Shown: positions 1 through 6,426 of the stretch, piece after piece | How the letters are laid out: each line of letters starts with the position of its first letter | Position numbering within the stretch: the first letter of the stretch is position 1 | Position numbers and translations under genes: made by a program | Notes under the pieces: model-generated | What the model saw: the letters and a program-made list of their open reading frames with translations, nothing else | Databases searched by the model: none | What the model was told of the DNA's origin: nothing | Assembly (NCBI RefSeq): GCF_013283665.1 | Contig: NZ_JABEKU010000001.1 | Span: forward strand, 310,001 to 374,000 | Direction: 5' to 3' | Length of the DNA stretch: 64,000 bases | From: Ensifer sesbaniae | GTDB taxonomy: Bacteria; Pseudomonadota; Alphaproteobacteria; Rhizobiales; Rhizobiaceae

Positions 1-264
1 GATGCCGAGCACGATGCACCAGTAGAAGAGCGTGCGGACAAGGCCGATGAAGCCGCCGCCGGAGGAGCGCCGTGCGCTGCCGCGCTTGCCGGCTGCCTTC
101 TTCTTGCCGTTGCTCTTTTTGCTGCTGCCCGAAGATTTGCCGCGGGGCGCCTTGCGGCTGCTGGTCACGCGATCGCTGGCCTCGACGCGAAAATCGTCAT
201 CGTCGTCCTCGTCTCCGCCGAACGATGGCTCGATCCGCTGTCCTGACCTGCCGTTTGTTGCCAT
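1..264 (-). CDS. Probable class A penicillin-binding protein, N-terminus only
   Basis: Only the first 88 codons are inside the window and the gene runs off the left edge. The protein opens with an acidic run (residues about 15-22), then a Ser/Lys/Gly-rich basic stretch (about 35-70) and the beginning of a hydrophobic segment (about 75-88). A charged, low-complexity cytoplasmic tail leading into one membrane anchor is how rhizobial PBP1A-type transglycosylase/transpeptidases begin. No catalytic motif is visible, so the family call is recognition of the N-terminal style, not proof. The ATG at 264 has a GAGGGAC ribosome site upstream. It could be another membrane-anchored protein with a basic tail. 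Confidence 0.5.
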   Translation of the reverse strand, partial: MATNGRSGQRIEPSFGGDEDDDDDFRVEASDRVTSSRKAPRGKSSGSSKKSNGKKKAAGKRGSARRSSGGGFIGLVRTLFYWCIVLGI

Positions 265-524
265 GCCGTTTGGATTTGTCCCTCTGCCGTCCGCGGGGGC
301 CGCTTGGCTCAACCGCGACGGCGACTTCGATCTCGACGGCGGTACCGGCACTCTGCGCCCATCCGCCACGGCGACCGGGTGAACTTTAAATACGGCAATT
401 TAAGGGGGAGTTAAGAAGCGGATCGTGAAATACGCATGGTCTTCAACAACTTGCGTTCAGTCGGTGGGCCGGGTCGCAGTAGTGACGCGCGCCCATTGTG
501 TTGACGAGCCAAATATGGTCGCGG
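265..524. other. Intergenic stretch
   Basis: This region holds no convincing gene. It has an AT-rich patch at about 385-415 that could be a promoter for the leftward gene. The open frames crossing it use codons unlike the neighbouring genes. Confidence 0.4.
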
Positions 525-875
525 TTACTGGATCGAAGTACGCAGCGGCGTATCTTCGACCGCCACGCTCGATCCCGCAGCAGCGGGCGCGGTAAAGTCG
601 TAGAGCCATTGGCTGTAGGGAAGCCGAAGCAGGACCCGTTTGCCCAGATGGTTCGTCGCCACTTCCTCGCAATCCTTCGCGGGATAGGCCTGCCGGCCGC
701 ACATGGCACGTGGGCTGTCGACCAGGCGGTAGCCGTGCCCCTGATAAACGAGCGCCGTCATCGCCCTCAGTTTGAGGGAGCCAGGGGGCAGTACCACGAG
801 GCGCAGGCTGGCAACCCAGGTCGCGAGGATCAGGACGACGATGATTGCGGTGGGGATCTGGAGCAACAATTTCAT
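525..875 (-). CDS. Small membrane-anchored hypothetical protein
   Basis: This encodes 116 residues. An N-terminal hydrophobic segment (about residues 5-27) could be an uncleaved anchor or signal peptide. It is followed by a soluble part with two cysteines (about 58 and 68). I do not recognise the family. The ATG at 875 is preferred over the upstream start at 911 because AGGA lies 7-8 bases before it. The gene stands alone, with the AT-rich region of the small RNA upstream. Codon use is plausible but the gene is short, so it could still be spurious. Confidence 0.55.
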   Translation of the reverse strand: MKLLLQIPTAIIVVLILATWVASLRLVVLPPGSLKLRAMTALVYQGHGYRLVDSPRAMCGRQAYPAKDCEEVATNHLGKRVLLRLPYSQWLYDFTAPAAAGSSVAVEDTPLRTSIQ

Positions 876-1100
876 CTGAAATCCTGCAATTAATGAGAGT
901 AAAATATACATTTAGCTTATTGGTGGTCGTATATCTGAAAAGCTGAGGGAAAGTAAAAAGCCATCAAAGGTTGTAGTTTCCATCCGGTTACCGCGCCAAG
1001 CTTGGCTTTCGAGCATCGGTCTTTAGCGAGGGAATCCGCGACTCGGGCGCGGGTGAAGAGCTCAAGAGCGCGCCAAGCGCGCTCGCTTTCACGATTTTGT

Positions 1101-1150
1101 GCAATGCAAAAATAATGACTTGATTTTGCTGCAATGCATAATTATTATAT
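1101..1150 (+). promoter_or_regulatory. Promoter region of the small RNA, with a repeated GCAATGCA motif
   Basis: CTTGAT at 1119-1124 and TATTAT at 1143-1148, 18 bases apart, make a plausible -35/-10 pair that would start transcription near 1155. The octamer GCAATGCA occurs twice as a direct repeat, at 1101-1108 and 1131-1138, exactly 30 bp apart. The second copy lies between the two promoter elements. The spacing of nearly three helical turns suggests a bound regulator, which is inference. Confidence 0.5.
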
Positions 1151-1154
1151 GACT

Positions 1155-1270
1155 TATCGAAGCGCTGCACCTCCTCCCGCGGCGCCCGATGCGGATCGGT
1201 GACACTCCTCCTCCCAGTCGCCGATCAAGTTCGAGAGCCCCGTGTACCTCCTCCCACACGGGGCTCTTTT
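1155..1270 (+). ncRNA. Alpha-r14 (NfeR1-like) trans-acting small RNA with three anti-Shine-Dalgarno loops
   Basis: Three hairpins follow one another, and each exposes CCTCCTCCC in its loop (1170-1178, 1207-1215, 1247-1255). The first stem pairs 1162-1168 with 1179-1185 (one U-G). The second pairs 1194-1203 with 1217-1226 (one U-G). The third pairs 1234-1245 with 1256-1267 perfectly over 12 bp and runs into TTTT at 1267-1270, a Rho-independent terminator. Unpaired CCUCCUCCC motifs in successive loops are the hallmark of the alphaproteobacterial alpha-r14 family, whose Sinorhizobium member NfeR1 affects osmoadaptation and nodulation by pairing with ribosome sites of transporter mRNAs. The 5' end is estimated from the promoter. 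Confidence 0.85.
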
Positions 1271-1448
1271 CATGTCTCGAATGCAGTCGTGTTTCCCTGC
1301 ATGTCGCACCTGTGGTGCGCCGTTGGCGCCGCGGCGGGTTCTCGCGGGACGGCGTGGAGACGATTTGAGGAAACCGGCAGGCGGTGAATCCTGCTATGGC
1401 TTCGCCTTATTGTTGTGCTTGGCTATCGCACGACAAAGGAGGGTTGCC

Positions 1449-1937
1449 ATGAAGCTTCGATCCACCGTCCTCGCGCTCGTCGCATTCGCAGCGTTGAACG
1501 GCGAGACCCTGGCGCAAGAAGGCGTCGCCTATGTCGACGATCGCTCCGATGGGGCAACCCTCGTCCGCTCTCTCTATAACGCCATCAACCGCAAGGAATA
1601 TGCCCGCGCCTACGGCTATTTCGGCGAATCGAAGCCCGTCGGCGGCTTCAAGTCCTTCACCCGCGGCTATGATCGCACGGTGTCCGTCGAGGTAAAGATC
1701 GGCAAGGTGAAGACGGAAGCCGGTGCCGGCAGCATCTATTCCGCGGTCCCGGTTGCGGTGAAATCCATCGAGAAGCGCGCGCGGGTCCGGTTCTTCGCCG
1801 GCTGCTACGTGACGCGCATCATCAACCCCTCGCTGCAGGTGCCGCCCTTCACGCCCTACCAGATCGAGGCGGCGCGGCTTGAGGAAGTGAAGGGGCCGCT
1901 CGAGCAGGCGCTTCCGGCCGTCTGCAATGCGCCCTGA
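1449..1937 (+). CDS. Secreted hypothetical protein
   Basis: This encodes 162 residues with a signal peptide ending near AxA at about residues 20-22, so the mature protein is probably periplasmic. I do not recognise a named domain. The sequence around residues 40-60 (an aromatic-rich helix with YARAYGYF) resembles the start of NTF2-like or stress-associated periplasmic proteins, but this is weak. Two cysteines (about 118 and 159) could form a disulfide. The ATG at 1449 is chosen because AGGAGG lies 7 bases upstream and because the signal peptide begins there. It is a single-gene unit ending just before a convergent gene. Confidence 0.75.
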   Translation: MKLRSTVLALVAFAALNGETLAQEGVAYVDDRSDGATLVRSLYNAINRKEYARAYGYFGESKPVGGFKSFTRGYDRTVSVEVKIGKVKTEAGAGSIYSAVPVAVKSIEKRARVRFFAGCYVTRIINPSLQVPPFTPYQIEAARLEEVKGPLEQALPAVCNAP

Positions 1938-1961
1938 AGCACGGAAAGGCGTCCGTCCCCG

Positions 1962-2921
1962 CTAGGGAAGGTCGGTCCCTCCAGGGGGAGAGCGTTGTGC
2001 CACGAAGCGCGCCCGCTCGAAGACGAGGATCACTACCAACGCAAGGACGAAGGGGATGACCAGGTAGAGCAGGCGGAAAATCGCAAGGGCGGCGAGAACG
2101 TCGGCCGGATCCATCTCCGGCAGCGCGGCGATGAAGATCAGTTCGAGCACGCCGATCCCGCCCGGCGCATGCGAGAGCAGTGCGGCCGAGAACGAGGCGA
2201 GGAAGATGCCGAGGATGACGATATAGCCCGGGTTTCCGGTTTCCGGCAGCGCGAAATAGATGATCCCGGCAGCGCCGATCAGTTCCACGGGCCCGATCAC
2301 CAATTGCCGGACGACGATCTTCGGCTTTGGGTAGTGAAGCTGGAACCAGCGCGTCCGGAACGACGGAAGCCCGACGAGGCTGCCGATGACATAGAGCCCG
2401 ATGACGACGAGAATGAGCACGCCGGTCGTCAGCGACATTTCCACCGGCAGGAATTCAGCGAAGCGTTCGATGATGTCGGGCCGTATCAGCAGGACGATGG
2501 CGGAAAGCACCAGCGTGCCGAGCGTGAAGGTGAAGGAACAGAAGGCGACGAGTACGCCGACTTCACCCGGAGAAAGCCCCTTGGAGCGATAGGCCCGGTA
2601 GCGCACGACGGCGCCGGAAAAGACCGATGCACCGAGATTGTGTGAAAGCGCGTAGGTCGTGAACGAGCAGAGCGTGATGAACCAGATCGAAATGCGGTGA
2701 CCGAGATGGTCGAGCGCCAGTCGGTCGTAGGCCGCAAGCGCCGCATAGGCGACCAGCGTCGAGCCGATCGCCAACAGCCAGCTCTTGAATGAAATGGCGT
2801 TGAAGCTCGCGATGAACTCATCGAGCGAAAGGCCACGGAGTTCGTGATAAAGCGCATTCACCGAAAAAAGGATCGCGAGAAGGCCGACAACGGGCCAGAA
2901 ATAGGTCTGCAGCCTCTTCAT
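1962..2921 (-). CDS. YbhN/UPF0104-family integral membrane protein (flippase-like domain)
   Basis: This encodes 319 residues with about eight hydrophobic segments. It matches the family of lysylphosphatidylglycerol-synthase-like membrane domains (YbhN, UPF0104), some members of which move or modify lipids. Family landmarks seen are the Arg-rich RYRAYRSKGLS turn and the SHAPGGIGVLE loop near the C-terminal third. It lacks the soluble aminoacyl-transferase domain of full MprF, so lipid lysylation is not expected. The ATG at 2921 starts directly before the first membrane helix. Upstream in-frame codons add an implausible Arg/Pro tail. A CRP-type palindrome lies about 175-200 bp upstream. Confidence 0.8.
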   Translation of the reverse strand: MKRLQTYFWPVVGLLAILFSVNALYHELRGLSLDEFIASFNAISFKSWLLAIGSTLVAYAALAAYDRLALDHLGHRISIWFITLCSFTTYALSHNLGASVFSGAVVRYRAYRSKGLSPGEVGVLVAFCSFTFTLGTLVLSAIVLLIRPDIIERFAEFLPVEMSLTTGVLILVVIGLYVIGSLVGLPSFRTRWFQLHYPKPKIVVRQLVIGPVELIGAAGIIYFALPETGNPGYIVILGIFLASFSAALLSHAPGGIGVLELIFIAALPEMDPADVLAALAIFRLLYLVIPFVLALVVILVFERARFVAQRSPPGGTDLP

Positions 2922-3400
2922 ACCGCTGCCGCGATTGGTGTGAGGACGTGGGTAAGGCGCTCTGAGGACACTTCTGTTGCGGCTGCCGGAGTGGTTCTCC
3001 AAGCGGAGACATTCCGTCCTATGAGCCGTCTTGTCATAGCGTCACGCCCGCAGCGCGACGCTTCGGTCCTTACCCTTGCCAACGATCCGATTTCCCTTTT
3101 GTGATTTGTTTCACAAAAAGGAAGCACCTGAGACCCCTGAGGTCAAGGATTGAGGGTCTGCCGAAAACGGAGAAACCGCCCGGAAACGGTGAAGGGGAAA
3201 CGGTAAAACGCGGGCGGGACGGCGATCGAACAGCAACGCGTACGTGTCGGCAGGCGGATTGCTCGTGGGGGCTGCGTCATCACGGCTATGCACCCCATTG
3301 ACGAGGCCGCGACGGGGCGTTCCGCCGCGGCTTGGATCAAGAGGGTTGAGCGGGATGCAGGCGAAAATCCCGCGCATTTTGCGATCCCGCCCTGACCGTC
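2922..3400. other. Long intergenic region holding a CRP-type site
   Basis: This region of 479 bp lies between two leftward genes. The only clear structure is the palindrome at 3097-3118, listed separately. The open frames here are shadows or have atypical composition. Confidence 0.4.
3097..3118. promoter_or_regulatory. CRP/FNR-type palindrome
   Basis: TTTTGTGA and TCACAAAA form perfect 8-bp inverted arms separated by 6 bases. The core TGTGA-N6-TCACA is the canonical E. coli CRP recognition pattern. Its centre is about 187 bp upstream of the YbhN-like gene. Whether a CRP-like protein of this organism uses it is inference. Confidence 0.5.
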
Positions 3401-4789
3401 TCAGGCTGCCAGCGCGTCCAGGATGCGGATCCAGGAACGAATGCCCTTGTGGTAGGACTGCAGCTCGTACTTCTCGTTCGGCGAATGGATGCGGTCGTCG
3501 GAAAGGCCGAAGCCGACCAGCAGCGATTCCATGCCGAGCATCTTCTGGAAGTCGCCGACGATCGGGATCGAGCCACCCATGCCGATGATGACGGCCGGCT
3601 TCGGCCATTCGTCGGAAAGAGCCACCTTTGCCGTGTTGAGCAGCGGCGATTCGTAAGGCAGGTGGATGGCCGGCGAACCGCCATGGGCGTGGAACTCGAC
3701 CGAGCAATCGGCCGGAACCTTGGAGCGGACATAGCCGCGGAACGCCTCGCGGATCTTCTCCGGGTTCTGGTTGCCGACGAGGCGGAAGGAAACCTTCGCC
3801 GAAGCCTCTGCCGCAATCACCGTCTTGAAGCCTTCGCCGGTATAGCCGCCGGTGATGCCGTTGACTTCCGCCGTCGGGCGCGCCCAGGTCAGTTCCAGCA
3901 CCGAGCGGTTCTTCTCGCCCGACGGGATCGAGAGGCCGATTTCGCCGAGGAATTTCTCCGCCGTCTGGCCGAGTGTTTCCCAGGCAGCCTTGATCTCAGC
4001 CGGGGTTTCTTCGACGCCTTCATAGAAGCCGGGGAGTGTCACACGGCTGTTTTCGTCGTGAAGGCCGGCGAGAATGGACGTGAGGATGCGGATCGGGTTG
4101 GCGGCGGCACCGCCGAAGTAACCGGAATGCAGGTCGCGGTCGGCCGCCTTGATGATGACCTCTTCGCCGACGAGGCCGCGCAGGCCAGCCGAAATGGCCG
4201 GCGTCTCGCGGTCCCACATGCTGGTGTCGCAGACGAGCGCATAGTCGGCCTTGAGTTCGGCGGCATTGGCTTCGAGGAAGGGCTTCAGCGACGGCGAGCC
4301 GGATTCCTCTTCGCCCTCGAACAGAATGGTGACGCGGCAGGGCAGGCCGCCATGCACCTGCTTATAGGCGCGCACGGCTTCGACGAAGGTCAAGAGCTGG
4401 CCCTTGTCGTCAGCCGTGCCGCGGCCGGTGATGACCTTGCGGCCGGGTTCGATTTCCTTGATGCCCGGCTCGAAAGGATCCGTGTCCCAGAGATTGAGCG
4501 GGTCGACCGGCTGGACGTCGTAGTGACCATAGAACAGCACGTGCGGCGCATCCGGCCTGGCGCCATCGTGATGGGCAACGACCATCGGGTGGCCGGGGGT
4601 GTCGCGCACCGAGGCGGTGAAGCCAAGATTGTTGAGTTCCGCCACCAGCCATTCGGCTGCCCTGCGGCATTCCGCCTTGAAGGCCGGGTCGGTCGAGATC
4701 GACTTGATCCGAACGAGATCGAAAAGCCGGTCGAGGCTTTTCGGCAGGTTGGCGTCTGCGCGTTCGAGAACGGGGGTGATATCTGCCAT
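3401..4789 (-). CDS. M20-family dipeptidase (zinc metallopeptidase)
   Basis: This encodes 462 residues, the usual length for M20 dipeptidases of the carnosinase/DapE/ArgE superfamily. Metal and catalytic landmarks are visible: GHYDVQP with His89 and Asp91, then GRGTADDKG with bridging Asp127, then EGEEESGS with the Glu160/Glu161 pair. The central dimerisation domain (about 190-350) contains RDLHSGYFGG. It probably hydrolyses dipeptides or N-acyl amino acids in the cytoplasm. Two adjacent ATGs (4792 and 4789) share one AAGGA site, and the second is used here. A perfect palindrome upstream (4893-4918) shares CTCGATTTAAG with the region upstream of the MarR gene. Confidence 0.88.
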   Translation of the reverse strand: MADITPVLERADANLPKSLDRLFDLVRIKSISTDPAFKAECRRAAEWLVAELNNLGFTASVRDTPGHPMVVAHHDGARPDAPHVLFYGHYDVQPVDPLNLWDTDPFEPGIKEIEPGRKVITGRGTADDKGQLLTFVEAVRAYKQVHGGLPCRVTILFEGEEESGSPSLKPFLEANAAELKADYALVCDTSMWDRETPAISAGLRGLVGEEVIIKAADRDLHSGYFGGAAANPIRILTSILAGLHDENSRVTLPGFYEGVEETPAEIKAAWETLGQTAEKFLGEIGLSIPSGEKNRSVLELTWARPTAEVNGITGGYTGEGFKTVIAAEASAKVSFRLVGNQNPEKIREAFRGYVRSKVPADCSVEFHAHGGSPAIHLPYESPLLNTAKVALSDEWPKPAVIIGMGGSIPIVGDFQKMLGMESLLVGFGLSDDRIHSPNEKYELQSYHKGIRSWIRILDALAA

Positions 4790-4892
4790 CATGCATATCC
4801 TTGCTTCGTTTGGCCGGAACCTACTGCATGAATCGCCAAATCGGAATCGATTTGCGCACGAAATCACGCGAGCCACATTCTCCTGCATGATC

Positions 4893-4918
4893 TCCTTAAA
4901 TCGACCTCGATTTAAGGA
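4893..4918. promoter_or_regulatory. Perfect 12-bp inverted repeat, candidate MarR operator
   Basis: TCCTTAAATCGA and TCGATTTAAGGA are exact inverted arms around CC. They lie 104-129 bp upstream of the dipeptidase start. The half CTCGATTTAAG recurs exactly at 5651-5661 upstream of the MarR gene, so one regulator may bind both. This is inference from shared sequence. Confidence 0.45.
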
Positions 4919-4943
4919 CGAAGACATGCAGCAAATCAAAATT

Positions 4944-4987
4944 CTACAGCGACCTTTGCGCGTCTGATAAGACGCGCGGCGCTGTAG
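4944..4987. repeat. RIME-like rhizobial intergenic palindrome
   Basis: The outer arms CTACAGCG/CGCTGTAG and inner arms GCGCGTCT/AGACGCGC around GATA form a strong hairpin. I recognise this string as a very common intergenic element of Sinorhizobium genomes, of the RIME or similar mosaic class. The copy count cannot be tested from this window. Confidence 0.6.
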
Positions 4988-5125
4988 AGCGGCAGACCGG
5001 CGGGCATTCGACGCTGCGCCTTCAGGCGCGCAAAGTCACCGGGCGCGCGCGCTCTGGTTTAGAGCCTAAGGCCATTCTCTTTAAGCCAAATATTTTGATG
5101 GATCGATCAGGGACGGTGCGAGGCG

Positions 5126-5569
5126 TCAGGCGCGGCCGTCGCCGCGCGCCACGTTGGCAAGCGCCATGCGCATATATTCGAGCATCAACTCGCGCTCGAA
5201 GTTTCTGAGGCCGGAGAGCAGCGACTGGTCGGCGGCAAGGGCTGCTTCCTTGGCTGCCGCCTCCATCTCCTTCGCCCGCTCGGTCAGGAAGATCTGCTGC
5301 GAGCGCTTGTCCTGCGGATGCTTGCGGCGGATGATGAGCCCGTCGCGCTCCATGCGGGAGAGCGTGTTGGCCATCGTCGCCTGTTCGATGTCGAGGCGAT
5401 CAAGCAGTTGCTTCTGCGTCAGGCCCTCTTCGGCCCAAAGCTCCAGCAGAATGGGAAACTGTCCCGGCGCGAACCCGAGCTTCTGGCCGCGCTCGTGCAG
5501 GGCGCGCGAAAAGCTCTTCGCCAGCAGGCTGGCCAGATAGGTCGCAGATTCCATCCGATTGAAGGCCAT
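5126..5569 (-). CDS. MarR-family transcriptional regulator
   Basis: This encodes 147 residues, the standard MarR length. The winged helix-turn-helix is clear: LTQKQLLDRLDIEQATMANT (about residues 50-69) as helix pair and recognition helix, then RMERDGLIIRRKHPQDKRSQQIFLT as the wing (about 72-96). Helices at both ends would dimerise. Such proteins are usually ligand-released repressors. The ATG at 5569 is chosen, although its ribosome site (ATAGG) is weak. An imperfect palindrome at 5651-5673, some 80-105 bp upstream, could be an autoregulatory operator. Its target may include the adjacent dipeptidase, which carries a matching palindrome. Confidence 0.85.
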   Translation of the reverse strand: MAFNRMESATYLASLLAKSFSRALHERGQKLGFAPGQFPILLELWAEEGLTQKQLLDRLDIEQATMANTLSRMERDGLIIRRKHPQDKRSQQIFLTERAKEMEAAAKEAALAADQSLLSGLRNFERELMLEYMRMALANVARGDGRA

Positions 5570-5650
5570 GCCTATCGGTACGCCCGAAGCGCCATGAAGA
5601 CAAGTTACAATGCAGGCGATGAACCCTTCTGCGTGTCTCCTTCAAGCGAG

Positions 5651-5673
5651 CTCGATTTAAGCCTTGAATTGAG
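5651..5673. promoter_or_regulatory. Imperfect palindrome upstream of the MarR gene
   Basis: CTCGATTTAA and TTGAATTGAG are inverted arms (8 of 10 matching) around GCC. The left arm plus G equals the half-site in the dipeptidase promoter. This is a plausible MarR autoregulatory site. Confidence 0.4.
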
Positions 5674-5703
5674 CGGACTTGATCGCAGGCCGTGGCCGGA
5701 AAA

Positions 5704-5744
5704 CAAAAAACCGTCACGGCGCGGAGGCGGCGCCGTGACGGTTT
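5704..5744 (-). terminator. Rho-independent terminator for the leftward transcript
   Basis: AAACCGTCACGGCG (5708-5721) pairs with CGCCGTGACGGTTT (5731-5744), a 14-bp stem. Read leftward it is followed by a T-rich run. It would end transcription from the frameshifted membrane-protein gene. Confidence 0.65.
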
Positions 5745-5949
5745 CCTGAAAACGGGACAAAGGCCCGGAGAGGGGGATAAGGCCTTTGTCCTCATCTGGT
5801 GCGGGCGGGGGACAGGCCAATCACCAGAAGACGGCATCACTCGGTGCCGTTGGGTAAGATTTGAGGAGTCAAATGTGGCTTTTCAAGGATAGGCGGCACG
5901 AATCGGACATTACAAATACGTAACGTTTCCGTGAAAGCTCGCACGCCCC

Positions 5950-6335
5950 TCAGCGATCTGTCGAAGCCCGGTTTCGCAAGGCGAAAATGAGTTCCACAAG
6001 GCCGATCCCCATCGCAACCGTCATCGCCGTTTTTGCCATTTCGCCCGCCGTTTGATCCGGCGTAATGGACATGACGACAATGAAGGCACCGAAGAGCGCG
6101 GCGCGCGCCACGGCATACTCCACCTTCTGCCAAGTTGGCCAGGATGAACCGTCCCCTCGCCTGAAATGGGTATCGAGCCCGTCATCGCGAGCAGGTACAT
6201 CGGCGCGAAAGCCGTCTTGATGACGATCAGGAACGTCGGATCGGCCGACAGGAGCCACGAAATGAGGAAGCAAAAGCCGGCAAAGCTTGAAAGAAGAAGA
6301 TACTGTTGCAGGGCGTAACGCACGTCATGCGGCAT
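5950..6335 (-). pseudogene. Small membrane protein gene split by a frameshift
   Basis: Two overlapping frames together give one coherent membrane protein. The first frame starts at 6335 (MPHDVRYALQQ) behind a strong GAGGAGG site and contains two hydrophobic segments. It becomes Arg/Trp-rich nonsense after the GSIPISGEG region. The second frame continues with WPTWQKVEYAVARA and two more hydrophobic segments ending at 5950. The switch is near 6145-6165, where a single G appears missing in a GGGGACGG context. The intact product would be about 127 residues with about four helices. I do not recognise the family. A sequencing error is as likely as a real mutation. Confidence 0.6.
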
Positions 6336-6426
6336 GGCTGGCCTCCTCTTTGACAAGTGGAGATTGTAGTGTTCGGTGGGAAAACCGCAATGGACCTTTG
6401 CCTCACCCCGCGCTATCCATTTGCCC

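Larger units (their letters stand above)
4790..5125. other. Intergenic region with a palindrome and a RIME-like repeat
   Basis: This region of 336 bp has no gene. It contains the promoter-proximal palindrome (4893-4918) and the repeat hairpin (4944-4987), both listed separately. Nothing else is recognisable. Confidence 0.5.
5570..5949. other. Intergenic region with operator-like palindrome and terminators
   Basis: This region of 380 bp contains the palindrome at 5651-5673, the terminator at 5704-5744 and a second hairpin GACAAAGGCC/GGCCTTTGTC at 5756-5765 and 5781-5790. No gene is visible. Confidence 0.45.

Noticed and set aside
1242-1448. N-terminal extension of the secreted protein starting within the small RNA
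   Set aside because: The extension has no signal-peptide character, while ATG 1449 has AGGAGG and begins a normal signal sequence. The overlapped part is the sRNA terminator region.
3111-3707. Leftward open frame covering the region downstream of the dipeptidase
   Set aside because: It overlaps the dipeptidase gene out of frame and is Arg/Pro-rich without domain features.
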